Positions 49,251 to 58,013 of a DNA stretch of 64,000 nucleotides are shown one piece after another; within the stretch, counting starts at the first letter, position 1; each line of letters begins with the position of its first letter. The notes under the pieces were generated by a model. It was not told the origin of the DNA and searched no databases. It saw only the letters and a list, made by a program, of their open reading frames with translations. This DNA is from Roseiarcus sp963761435 (lineage in GTDB: Bacteria; Pseudomonadota; Alphaproteobacteria; Rhizobiales; Beijerinckiaceae), in contig CAVXHJ010000010.1 in NCBI GenBank assembly GCA_963761435.1, forward strand, positions 868,001-932,000. The letters are read 5' to 3'. The position numbers and the translations under genes were made by a program.

Positions 49251-50099
49251 ATGAGTTCGGACGCGCGAGCAGGGGTTGGCGATCTGGCGCTGCCCCGCGT
49301 GCGCGACCGCGATGTTCTGTTGGCCTTCGTCCTGGGGCTTGGGCTCGCGATTTGTTGGCGCAACCCCGCGGCGAGTTCCCTCTCTGACATATCTGAAGAT
49401 CTGTTGAAGGCCCGCTCCGGGATCGGAGCAGCCGAATTGCTTGCAATTGCGGTGCTCGCCACGCTGGCGTTTCGCTTCGGCGACGGCAGGCTGTTGAATG
49501 CGAGCGACCTATTGGCGATCGCGGTCACGAGTCTCGCGCTTGCATTCCCGCTGCATTTGGCCGCGAGCGTTCCGATGATTCTGGTCGGCGGGAAGCTGTT
49601 GTTTCGGCGCGATCCGCGCGTTTCGTCATTCGGCCAGGTCTTGCTGGCTCTCGCCTTCTATGAGTGGCTCGGGCCGGGGATTTTTCATCTCTTGGCGCCG
49701 TGGGTGCTAAAGATCGAAACGATCGCGGTCGAGGCCGTCCTCACTCCGATGGGTGGGTTCGCGCGCGACAATCTGGTGATCTCGAACGGCGCCGGCCACA
49801 GCATCATGGTCGAGGAAGGCTGCTCGGCTTTCCGCAATGTCTCGCTCGCATCGCTGATCTGGATCTCGCTGGTCAAGCTCGACACGCTGACATTGAAGGC
49901 CGCGCACCTCTGGATCTGCGCGGCGATGGCGGCCGTGACTGTGGCTCTCAACACCCTCCGCATCGCGCTGATGGCGCAGTCCTATCCGATGTATGATTTC
50001 TGGCACAACGGCGGTGGGGTTCCGATTGTGACGTTCACGATGCTCGCCGCGGTGCTGCTGATCTGCCTCGGCGGCCTTCGACTCGTCGACGAACGGTAG
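49251..50099 (+). CDS. Exosortase-family membrane transpeptidase
   Basis: 282-residue polytopic protein (about seven to eight helices). The three catalytic residues of exosortases/archaeosortases can be placed: C191 in VEEGCSAFRNVSLASL, R237 in ALNTLRIALM and H252 in YDFWHNGGG. The enzyme should recognise the C-terminal tail of secreted proteins, cut near the motif and attach them to the envelope or release them. It lacks an EpsI extension, and no exopolysaccharide cluster is near. The two tiny genes directly upstream are the evident dedicated substrates. Subfamily could not be assigned by eye. Confidence 0.85.
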   Translation: MSSDARAGVGDLALPRVRDRDVLLAFVLGLGLAICWRNPAASSLSDISEDLLKARSGIGAAELLAIAVLATLAFRFGDGRLLNASDLLAIAVTSLALAFPLHLAASVPMILVGGKLLFRRDPRVSSFGQVLLALAFYEWLGPGIFHLLAPWVLKIETIAVEAVLTPMGGFARDNLVISNGAGHSIMVEEGCSAFRNVSLASLIWISLVKLDTLTLKAAHLWICAAMAAVTVALNTLRIALMAQSYPMYDFWHNGGGVPIVTFTMLAAVLLICLGGLRLVDER

Positions 50100-50582
50100 A
50101 AATCCCGCCGCCAGGCTGCACCGCGTCGCTTTCGTTCTAATCACCAATCGTCGCCTGTGAAGAACGGCGCGTATATATATATATATATAATATATATATT
50201 ATCGCGACGGTACGTTTGGATGAACCTCAAGGGCAGTCTTGCGCGGGGATGGGAGGGTTCCGGGCGGTGGCGAGGATCGCCATGACGAAGACGCGGCAAA
50301 GGGCGGCCAGCCATTCGAGGAGTCGGCGGAGCAACAGAATCACGACCAAACGCTCCGATCAATTTGCGAGAAATCAAGCCGACAGACGCTGCTTTCCTGC
50401 AAATGCAATGACTTCCCGATCTCCGGAAACGCCTCAAAAATCAGGCGAGGCTGGGAAAAGAGGCGGGCTCGCGGCGCCGTTCGCAAGCGTCTTCTTGCGT
50501 ACGAGAACGGCGGAGGGCGACGAAAAGGCAGGAGGTCCGGCGGTTGCTCCCCGCGCTCCATCACGTCCGATGGCTAATTCCG
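50100..50582. other. Gene-free region after the exosortase
   Basis: About 480 bases. Apart from the AT dinucleotide tract at 50171-50202 nothing is recognisable; open frames on both strands give Arg/Ser-rich peptides with no motif or ribosome site. Confidence 0.6.
50171..50202. repeat. TA dinucleotide tract
   Basis: About 32 bases of alternating T and A (GTATATATATATATATATAA, then TATATATATT) inside otherwise GC-rich sequence. It can fold back on itself or extrude as a cruciform and is prone to slippage; it may be a transcription stop or a recombination scar between the exosortase locus and the iron locus. Confidence 0.85.
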
Positions 50583-51494
50583 TCACTTCCGGCGCATCGC
50601 CTCGAGGCAATCGAGGAATGTCCACACGGGCCGCAGGATCGGCGATTCGACGAACGCCTCGCTGCGCGGAAGCTCAACCGCGACCTCGTGCGCCGGATCG
50701 CGCTCGATCGCCTTTCGGTAGAGCCGCCAGGTCGCATGCCCGAGCACCGGCATGATGACCGCAAGGCCAGTGAAAACCGGCAGCGAGCCGACGACGAGCG
50801 CCGCGGCGACGATGAGACCCCATAGCGCGACGGCGAGAGGATTGGCGCGCGTCACACTGAGCGAAGCCTCTAGCGCCGGGACAAGCCCAACGTCGCGGTC
50901 GAGCATCAACGGGAAGGAAACGACGCTGATGCAGAGCGCAAGCGCGGCGAAGCAAAAGCCGACGAGGCCGCCGACGATGATGAGCAGCCAGCCGCGCGTC
51001 GTCGTCAGCACGTCCGTGAGGAAGGGAAGCGCCGCCGCCGGAGGATCGGGTCCGTAGAGCCAAGAGTAAACGAGCTCGGCGGCGAAGATCCAGGCGGCGA
51101 AGATCGCGAGCAGGAGCAGGCCAAAGGCCAGGATCGACGGCAGCGCCGGCGAGCGAAAGACGGCGAAAGCGTCACGGCCTCTCACCGCAAGCCCGCGGTC
51201 GCGACGGCGGCTCATTTCATAGAGCCCGAGAGCGATGAAGGGGCCGATCAGCGCAAATCCCGCGGCGAGCGGAAAAACGAGCTGCAACGCGCTCGCGAAT
51301 GAAGACATCCCGACGAGCGCCACTCCGGCCACCGCGTAGAACAAGCCGACAAAGACGGGATAGGTCGGGATGGCGAAGAAATCGTCGAAGCCTTCGGCGA
51401 GCGCGGAGAAGCAGTCGCGCGGGCCGATCGAGCGCACTTTCACGGGCGCGGTGAGCGCCTCGGGGCCGAAATAGACGTGGAAAGCGGAAGTCAT
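50583..51494 (-). CDS. DUF2189-family integral membrane protein
   Basis: 303 residues, with about six to seven membrane helices, starting with TSAFHVYFGPEALTAPVKVR and the family phrases IGPRDCFSALAEGFDDFFAIP, GFALIGPFIALGLYEMSRRR and GLALAVGRDAFAVFRSP-like GLAVRGRDAFAVFRSP, SFPLMLDRDVGLVPALEASL. The family is common in Alphaproteobacteria, sometimes called cytochrome c oxidase subunit I-like, without proven role. GGAGGAA lies before the ATG at 51494, preferred to an ATG at 51524. Confidence 0.85.
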   Translation of the reverse strand: MTSAFHVYFGPEALTAPVKVRSIGPRDCFSALAEGFDDFFAIPTYPVFVGLFYAVAGVALVGMSSFASALQLVFPLAAGFALIGPFIALGLYEMSRRRDRGLAVRGRDAFAVFRSPALPSILAFGLLLLAIFAAWIFAAELVYSWLYGPDPPAAALPFLTDVLTTTRGWLLIIVGGLVGFCFAALALCISVVSFPLMLDRDVGLVPALEASLSVTRANPLAVALWGLIVAAALVVGSLPVFTGLAVIMPVLGHATWRLYRKAIERDPAHEVAVELPRSEAFVESPILRPVWTFLDCLEAMRRK

Positions 51495-51645
51495 GGCGAT
51501 TCCTCCATGCATCTCACGCCGCATGAGATTCGGGCGTCAGGAGGAGACCTTAACGTCGCGAAGTCTCGCGCGGGCTCTTTGACTTGAGGCTACTCCCGGG
51601 AGCGTGGTTTGTCACGAAGGATCGGGAGGGACGTCGTGTCCGCAT

Positions 51646-52954
51646 TCAAGCGCCAGGCTGGAACAATCGCTGCCCGATGAATTCGCCCTCGAGGACGCCG
51701 CGCGGGCAGGCGAACAGGCCCCCGCCGGTGTGGGTGGTGAACTGGTTGAGCGCGTCGAGCTTGGACATGTTCTCGTAGATCTTGATGAAGCCTGCGCGCG
51801 GATCGCGCTGGTAGGCGAGGAACAAGAGACCCGCATCATAAAGCATGCCCTGGCGCCAGGGCGGCCAGCGCTCGGCGGTGAAGCTGACCCCGTCATTGTA
51901 GGAGTAGGCGCGCCGCAGGACTTGCGCGCCGTCGTTGACCGACGCCGCGCCGAGCCGGACATGGGCGTTGTCGGCGATGAGCGGATTGCCGTCGCTGTCC
52001 GCACGGTCAAGGTCGAGGGAATCGTTTTCGCGCGCCTTGCCGATCGGCGCCCCGGAATATTTGTGCCGGCCGATCACCTGCTCCTGAAAGTCGACCTCCG
52101 TGCGATCCCAATGCTCGAGCGAAATCCTGATCCGCCGCGCCACCATGTAGCTGCCGCCGCGCATCCAGTCCGGGCCCTCCTCGCTGACCCACACCACATC
52201 ATCGAACCCCCGCGGAGCGTCGGGGCCGGCGGGCGCGCCGGCGAGCGGCGGATTGACGGTGCCGTCCTTGAAGCCCATCAGGTTGCGCGGCGTTTCGCCT
52301 GCGCGCGTTTGGGGCAGGAAACCGGATTGCGCCCAACGGATCTGCGCCGCGCCGTATGAGAGGCGGTCGAGTTCCCGCACCGCGTGAAACGCGACCTGTG
52401 GGTCGTCGGCGCAAGCCTGCACCGAGAGGTCGCCGCCGGTGCGTGCGGGCTGCAACTGGTCGCCGTTGAACTTGGGCAGGTCGACGAGCGCCTCCGGGCG
52501 CCTGGCGGCAAGGCCGTAGCGGTCGACGCCGTTCTTCATGAAGAGACCCGGCCCGAAGCCAAAGGTGATGGTCAGGCGCGAGGGCGGAAGGCCGAGCGCG
52601 GAGCCGCCGTCCGGCCCCTCGACGCTGACGTCGTCGCCGAGAGGGCGCGCGGTCTCTCCCACCGTCATACGCCGGGCGGCGTCGGTCCAGAGGCGCAGCA
52701 TCATCGTCACCTCGTCGACCGATTTGGCGACGAGGTCGAAGGCGACGAAGTAGGTATTCGTTTGCTGCGGCGTCGCGATGCCGCCCTGATGCTGGCCGAA
52801 GAACGCTTCATGACCCGATGCGGCCGGCGCCGGAGGTCTCGGATGTCGCGGCGCGCGCAAGCTTCGCCACGCCCGCGCCGGCCAGCAATCCCCCGGCGCC
52901 GGCCAGAAGGCCACGCCGGGAGGGACCGCCGCCCGGTGCGAACGGACAACTCAT
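51646..52954 (-). pseudogene. efeB: Dyp-type heme peroxidase EfeB-like, one frameshift in the signal region
   Basis: Periplasmic deferrochelatase/peroxidase. The start (MSCPFAPGGGPSRRGLLAG) is a twin-arginine signal in one frame; after an extra G near 52828-52838 (GCGCCGGCCGC) the mature protein continues AASGHEAFFGQHQGGIATPQ. Dyp landmarks are NLMGFKDGTVNP (GxxDG with the catalytic Asp), RIRISLEHWDRTEVDFQE (proximal region) and AYSYNDGV. Repair gives 435 residues, usual for EfeB. ATG overlaps the NHL-like gene stop (ATGA), last gene of the iron operon. Confidence 0.85.
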
Positions 52955-54099
52955 TTTGCGATCGCCAATGTGTTGTCCTCATCTTTGACGAAATAGAATC
53001 CGTCGCCCGCCGGGGTCACGGCGATGCCGAACAGATCGCCGCTGCCCGGCGGCTTCTGCGCCTTGTTGGGATCAATCCACCGCGCTCTTAGCTGTTCGCC
53101 GCTCGCCGGATCGATCTCGACAACCTGCCCGTTCTTGGCGTTGATCACCAGAAGATGGCCGTTCGGCGCGGTCGCCATCGCGAGCGGCGTTTGCAGGAGG
53201 CCATCCTTTGTCACGGTCCGGCCGACGCCGGCGCTGTGATCGCGGGTCGTCGCGTCCCAGATCGCACTGATCCGGTTGCCGGTCGCATCCGACACGTAGA
53301 GCGTGTCGTTCGGGCCAAGCGCGAGGCCGGTCGGCCCGACGAGGAATACGTCCTTGTTCGGCTGCGAGCCGAAGCCGCTCGCGACCACCGTCTGGTCAAC
53401 CACCGCCGGCGGCTTGCCCTCGGGAATGGACAGCTTGATGCGCAGCACCGTCGCCTGGTTGACGACGCGAGGATCGCCCTCGGGCGAGCCGACGCCGAAG
53501 CCCGCCATGCTTACGAACAGCGTCGCGTTGTCGCCGTTGTCGATCACCGCCATATTTCCCCACGGCATGTCGATCTTGTCGCCGGCGATGACGCTCGCGA
53601 CCTTGCCGTTGGAGTCGAGCACGATCAGGCAGCCCGCGCCCCTGGTCCCGGTCGTGCCGTCCGCGCTGGGCGCGCTGCCGACGATGACCCAGCCGCTCTT
53701 GAGCACGGCTAGCGCCGTCGACAGGCCGACGCCGCCCGGACATCCCGCGAGATCGCGAGGGAGCGCGGCGAAGGTCGAGAGCTTCTTGATCGTCGGATTG
53801 TAGTTGACGATGGTCGAGCCGAGCCCCTGCAGGTTGCCGGCGTCGTTGAAGTTGGTGATGAGGACGTCGTCCTTCTCGATCGATCCGACGGAGGCCGGCG
53901 CGACCACGATCGCATACGGGTTCTGATCGCCATTCTCCGGGACGGTCGAAATCAGCACCGTCTGCCGATGGATTCCGTCGAGGAAGCTCGCTGGCTGCGT
54001 CGCGGGCAGCGCCGCCCGCGGCGCGAGCGCCGCGATTGCAACGAGGGCGCCGAGCAACGCCTCGCGGCGGCGCGGAGACATATCGCAATTCTTGGTCAT
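52951..54099 (-). CDS. Secreted NHL/beta-propeller-like protein in the iron operon
   Basis: 382 residues with an N-terminal signal (RRREALLGALVAIAALAPRA, with a twin-arginine look) and repeated blades: VLITNFNDAGNLQGLGSTIV, DVFLVGPTGLALGPNDTLYV, DATGNRISAIW and TPLAMATAPNGHLLVINAKN, as in NHL-repeat propellers. It is coupled by ATGA overlaps both to the ABC ATPase upstream and to the Dyp peroxidase downstream. No known EfeUOB component has this fold; it might bind or store a heme or iron chelate in the periplasm, but this is only context. Confidence 0.75.
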   Translation of the reverse strand: MTKNCDMSPRRREALLGALVAIAALAPRAALPATQPASFLDGIHRQTVLISTVPENGDQNPYAIVVAPASVGSIEKDDVLITNFNDAGNLQGLGSTIVNYNPTIKKLSTFAALPRDLAGCPGGVGLSTALAVLKSGWVIVGSAPSADGTTGTRGAGCLIVLDSNGKVASVIAGDKIDMPWGNMAVIDNGDNATLFVSMAGFGVGSPEGDPRVVNQATVLRIKLSIPEGKPPAVVDQTVVASGFGSQPNKDVFLVGPTGLALGPNDTLYVSDATGNRISAIWDATTRDHSAGVGRTVTKDGLLQTPLAMATAPNGHLLVINAKNGQVVEIDPASGEQLRARWIDPNKAQKPPGSGDLFGIAVTPAGDGFYFVKDEDNTLAIAK

Positions 54100-55223
54100 G
54101 CCAGTCTTTCCTTGATGATTGAAGCCAATGGGGTCGCTTGAGACGTTGCGCCCGCGCGCTCCCCCGTGGACGGCGCCCTCGCGGGCGAGGGCGGGGCTGC
54201 GCGCGGATAGGCCATCGCCGGGCCTTCGACTTTGAGCGAGACCCGAACGCCTTCCCGCGGCGCCAGATGGCCGGCGACGCGCGCGGTCACCGGTTCGCCC
54301 CCGGGTTCGAGGGCAAGCGAGACGCTGGCGTCATGACCGTAATAGGTCACCGCGAGAACCCGCGCCGCCGCGCCTTCCGGCTCAATTCGGATCTGCTCTG
54401 GGCGGATCATCACTTCCGCCGGGCCGTCTGGCGCGGGCCGCGCGAGTTCGAGCCGTCCGAGCGCGCAGTCGGCTAAGCCCGAAGAGACGACGCCGGGCAT
54501 GAGCGCCGCTTCGCCGACGAATTGGGCGAGGGCTCCGTCCACGGGCTCGCGGTAAAGGACTTCAGGCGGGGCGACCTGCGCGAGCACGCCGTCGCGGAGG
54601 ACCGCGACCTCGCGGCCCATGGAGAGGGCTTCCGACTGGTCGTGCGTCACCAACAGCGCCGTCGCTCCCGCGGCCCGCAGCACCGCCGCGACGGCTTGTC
54701 GGGTTTCCACCCTCAGCGAGGCGTCGAGTGCCGAAAAGGGCTCGTCCAGCAGCACCAGCTTCGGCCGCGGCGCCAGCGCGCGCGCCAGCGCCACGCGTTG
54801 TTGCTCCCCGCCCGAGAGTTCATGCGGACCCCTGCCGGCGTAGGATGCGGGCAGGCCGACCGTCTCGAGCAGCGTCTCCGCCCTGAAGCGGTCGCGCCGT
54901 TCCCGCCAGGGGAGCCCGAAGACCACGTTCGCGGCGACCGACAGGTGAGGAAAGAGCGAGCCCTCCTGCGCCACGTAGCCAACCAGCCTCTTCTCCGGCG
55001 CGAGGTGAAGGCCAGGACCGGACACCTTCCGGCCGTCGATCTCGATCGTCCCCGAATCGGCGCGTTCGAATCCGCTGAGCAGCCTCAAGACGGTCGTCTT
55101 GCCGCTGCCCGAGGCGCCAAGAATCGCAAACAGCGCGCCCGACGGCACGGCAAGGTCGACCCCGCGCAGGATCGGCGTCCCGCCAAAGGCCTTGGTCACC
55201 GCGGATAAGCGCACGTCCGCCAT
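54096..55223 (-). CDS. fbpC: Ferric iron ABC transporter ATP-binding protein (FbpC-like)
   Basis: 375 residues. Walker A ILGASGSGKTTVLRLL, signature LSGGEQQRVALARALA, Walker B KLVLLDEPFSALD and the H-loop LLVTHDQSEAL are complete. The C-terminal third is a TOBE-type regulatory domain (MIRPEQIRIEP, VTYYGHDASVSLAL). It powers the FbpB-type permease encoded two bases upstream. The tail after about residue 345 is Pro/Ala-rich and not conserved. A longer open frame upstream in the same phase is only a shadow of the permease. Confidence 0.93.
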   Translation of the reverse strand: MADVRLSAVTKAFGGTPILRGVDLAVPSGALFAILGASGSGKTTVLRLLSGFERADSGTIEIDGRKVSGPGLHLAPEKRLVGYVAQEGSLFPHLSVAANVVFGLPWRERRDRFRAETLLETVGLPASYAGRGPHELSGGEQQRVALARALAPRPKLVLLDEPFSALDASLRVETRQAVAAVLRAAGATALLVTHDQSEALSMGREVAVLRDGVLAQVAPPEVLYREPVDGALAQFVGEAALMPGVVSSGLADCALGRLELARPAPDGPAEVMIRPEQIRIEPEGAAARVLAVTYYGHDASVSLALEPGGEPVTARVAGHLAPREGVRVSLKVEGPAMAYPRAAPPSPARAPSTGERAGATSQATPLASIIKERLA

Positions 55224-55225
55224 CG

Positions 55226-56842
55226 TCAGGCCCGAACCGGAAATGCGGCGGCGCCGAAACGGTGCGCAAGCAGCCAAGTGGACAGGAGCGAGATCGCCAG
55301 CATCATCGCCGCGAACGGCGCAGCCGCCGCAAAGGCCAGCGATGTCGTGTTGGCCCAAACCTCGGTCGCCAAAGTCCGGGTGCCAATCGGCGACAGCAAC
55401 AGCGTCGCGGTCAGCTCGGTGGCGACGAAGACGAACACCATGGCGGCGCCGGCGCCTACCCCCGGTCCCGCCAGCGGCGCCAGGACTCTGACCGTGACCG
55501 CGAACCAGCCAAGCCCGAGCGAGCGGCCGGCCTCCTCGAGCCCGACCGGGACCTGGGCCAAGGCGGAGCGGACGCCGACCAGAGCGAACGGCAGGAAAAG
55601 GATCGCATAGGCGATCACCAGCAGCGCCGCGCTTTGATAGAGCGGGCGGATCGCCTGGACGGTCAGCGAAATGAACGCCAGCGCGACGACGATGGCGGGC
55701 ACGCCCTGGGCAAGATAGGCGATCCGCTCCAGAATGATCGAGAGCCGGCTCGGGTATCGCGTCGCGAGATAGGCGAGCGGCGCCGCGAGCACCAATGCCG
55801 CGCCGGCGCCCGCCAGTCCATAGCTCAGGGAAGCGAGCGTCGCGTCGATGAGAAGCGGCCAGGATGGCGCGACCGGGGAGGTGGCGGCCTGGGCGTGCTG
55901 GGTCAGCCAGTAGCCTATCATGCCCAAGGGCACGCCAAGCGTCGCGATGGTCAGCGCCGCGAACGCCAGCAGGGCCGGCCATCGGAGCCACCCGAGATGA
56001 ACGGGCGCCGCGATCCGCCGCGCGCCGGAGCCGACCCGCGCATAGCGGGCCTTTCCGCGTATGTTCAGTTCCGCGACGACGCACACGAGACACAAGGCGA
56101 TGAGCACCAACGCGAGCAGGGAGGATTCGGGCCCATCGAGCCCGGTCCGATATTGAGCGTAAAGCTCGGTCGTGAAGGTGCGAAAGCGCAGCAGCGCAAA
56201 GGCGCCGAATTCGATCAGGACATCGAGCGCGACCAGCAATACGCCGCCATAGAGAGCCGGGCGGAGTTGAGGCGCCACAACGCGGAGGAAGCATCCCCAC
56301 CCGCCCTGACCCAACGACCGCGCTGTCTCCTCCAAGCCCGGGTCGAGGCCGCGCAAGGCGGCGGCGACCGGCAGATAGACCAGTGGATAATAGGCGCACG
56401 TCACAACCAGCAGCGCGCCGCCAAAATCCTGGAGCCCATTGCTGAGCGAAACCCAGGCATAGCTCGAGATGAATGGCGGAATCGCCAATGGCGCGACTGC
56501 GAGCGCAGCCCAAACTTTCCGGCCCGGAACGTCCGTCCGCTCGACCAGCCACGCCGTCGCCGTCCCGATGACGCTGCAGGTTATGGAGGCGGCCACCACC
56601 AGCCCGACCGTATTGACCAAGAGCCGTCCGACGAGCGGACGAATCAGCAAGCCTATCGCGCGGTCAACGCTCACGCCGGACGCCTGAATGGCCGTCACGA
56701 GAATCGGCAAGAGGACGAGCACGGCGGCGAAAGCAGCGGCGGCTATCAGGCCAGCAGGCGCGCGCGCTCTCCGGTTGGCCAGCGCGGGCTGGCCAAAGCC
56801 GAAGGCGCGCGCCGCGCCATCCAGGCCGACGGCTTGCGACAT
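55226..56842 (-). CDS. fbpB: Ferric iron ABC transporter permease (FbpB-like, duplicated)
   Basis: 538 residues with about twelve helices in two homologous halves, each containing an EAA-type loop: LEETARSLGQGGWGCFLRVV and LEEAGRSLGLGWFAVTVRVLAP (ATPase-docking). This is the usual fused permease of Fbp/Sfu/AfuB ferric transporters. The ATG overlaps the fbpA stop by one base (TGATG), so translation is coupled. Confidence 0.92.
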   Translation of the reverse strand: MSQAVGLDGAARAFGFGQPALANRRARAPAGLIAAAAFAAVLVLLPILVTAIQASGVSVDRAIGLLIRPLVGRLLVNTVGLVVAASITCSVIGTATAWLVERTDVPGRKVWAALAVAPLAIPPFISSYAWVSLSNGLQDFGGALLVVTCAYYPLVYLPVAAALRGLDPGLEETARSLGQGGWGCFLRVVAPQLRPALYGGVLLVALDVLIEFGAFALLRFRTFTTELYAQYRTGLDGPESSLLALVLIALCLVCVVAELNIRGKARYARVGSGARRIAAPVHLGWLRWPALLAFAALTIATLGVPLGMIGYWLTQHAQAATSPVAPSWPLLIDATLASLSYGLAGAGAALVLAAPLAYLATRYPSRLSIILERIAYLAQGVPAIVVALAFISLTVQAIRPLYQSAALLVIAYAILFLPFALVGVRSALAQVPVGLEEAGRSLGLGWFAVTVRVLAPLAGPGVGAGAAMVFVFVATELTATLLLSPIGTRTLATEVWANTTSLAFAAAAPFAAMMLAISLLSTWLLAHRFGAAAFPVRA

Positions 56843-57858
56843 CAGATCAGTCCGGCCTCGCTTAACAGCGCCGCAGCGTCGCGGTCGTCGCCAATCTGTT
56901 TGAAGGTCAGGGTCGGAGGCTGCAACTCGCCGGTCGGCTTCAGGAGCGGGTTCGCCGCCACGCCGGCGGCGAGCGGATATTCGAAAGTGATGTTGAGTTT
57001 CGACACCAGCTCCTGAGCCGGTTTGCTGACCAGGAACGCGAGGAACTTCTGCGCCGCCGCCGGGTTGCGCGAGCTCTTGAGCGCCGCGGCCCCCGAGACA
57101 TTCATCACCCCGCCGACATCGCCGCCGGCGAAGTGGTGAATGGCGCTCTGCATCTTGTCGGCGCCCTTTTCCATCCTCAGCCGCGCCCAGTAGTAGTTGT
57201 TGATGATCCCGGTCGCGACCGCGCCCCGGTCGACCGCCGCGATAACCGCTTCGTCGTCGTCAAAGATCATCGCGTTGTCGCGCAGCCCTTTGAGCCACTC
57301 GAGGGCGGCTGGGCGCCCCTTTACCGCCGCGACGGCCCCGACCAGCGGCAGGAAGTCCGCGTCGGTCGGCGCTATCGCGACCTTGCCCTTCCACTCGGGC
57401 TTCGCGAGGTCGAGCAGCGACGCGGGCAGCGCCAACTCCTGGATCACGCCGGTGTTGTAGGCGAGCACATTTTCGCGCGCGAGGACGCCGACCCAATCGC
57501 CGGCCGACCCGCTGTCCTGAGCCGGCACGCTCGCGAGCGTCTCCGGGGCGACTTTCGCCAACAGCCCCTTCTCCGACAGCAATTCAAGCTCCGGCGAGTT
57601 CTCGGTGAAAAACACATCCGCGGGGGACGACCGTCCTTCCTTCACGATCTGGCTGGCAAGCTCCGGGGCCTCGCCGGAATGAACCTTGACATCGATTCCG
57701 GTTTCCTTGGTGAACTCCTTGGTCAGGATGTCGACGGTCTGCTCGTGTTGGGCCGAGTACACGTTGATCGAGGCGGCTCCGGCGCCGGAGACGACGCCGA
57801 GCCCCAGGCCCATCGCGGCGGCGCACACAAACAGACGGACGAAGGGGGAGCGGGGCAT
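56842..57858 (-). CDS. fbpA: Ferric iron ABC transporter substrate-binding protein (FbpA-like)
   Basis: 338 residues. Signal peptide RLFVCAAAMGLGLGVVSG with cleavage after AGA; mature protein begins ASINVYSAQHEQTVDILTKE, typical of ferric-binding proteins. The metal-binding tyrosine pair is in GIINNYYWARLRMEKG, and GDWVGVLARENVLAYNTG and IAPTDADFLPLVGA are further family segments. AGGA lies before the ATG at 57858. The double iron-box-like site at 57953-57988 is about 95 bases upstream, the best evidence of iron control. Confidence 0.92.
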   Translation of the reverse strand: MPRSPFVRLFVCAAAMGLGLGVVSGAGAASINVYSAQHEQTVDILTKEFTKETGIDVKVHSGEAPELASQIVKEGRSSPADVFFTENSPELELLSEKGLLAKVAPETLASVPAQDSGSAGDWVGVLARENVLAYNTGVIQELALPASLLDLAKPEWKGKVAIAPTDADFLPLVGAVAAVKGRPAALEWLKGLRDNAMIFDDDEAVIAAVDRGAVATGIINNYYWARLRMEKGADKMQSAIHHFAGGDVGGVMNVSGAAALKSSRNPAAAQKFLAFLVSKPAQELVSKLNITFEYPLAAGVAANPLLKPTGELQPPTLTFKQIGDDRDAAALLSEAGLI

Positions 57859-57952
57859 AGCAATTCCTGTGTTCCGAGAGCGGACCGAGCCGCTTCGTCG
57901 CGGATTTTCCGTTAACAAGGGGGCGCCGGGGCGACAAGAATGGCCCGCAAAT

Positions 57953-57988
57953 ATTAGAAACGATTCAATTTAGAAGCGTTTCAAATCG
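57953..57988 (-). promoter_or_regulatory. Iron-box-like operator upstream of fbpA
   Basis: Two adjoining near-palindromes, ATTAGAAACGATTCAAT and TTAGAAGCGTTTCAAAT, each TTAGAA-N4/N5-TTCAA, in an AT-rich block. They resemble the Irr (ICE) or Fur boxes of Hyphomicrobiales. A 35-base element at 62244-62278 has about 28 identical positions. Position before fbpA fits iron control. Confidence 0.65.
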
Positions 57989-58013
57989 GCCTAGGCGGTC
58001 GAAGCGCTCGCGC

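Noticed and set aside
55224..56552. N-terminal extension of the ABC ATPase to 818 codons
   Set aside because: The extra 443 codons are the permease gene read in another frame; the real start is the ATG at 55223 at the beginning of the ATPase domain.
55262..57016. 584-codon plus-strand frame over the permease gene
   Set aside because: Gln/Arg-rich low-complexity translation antisense to a typical two-domain permease.
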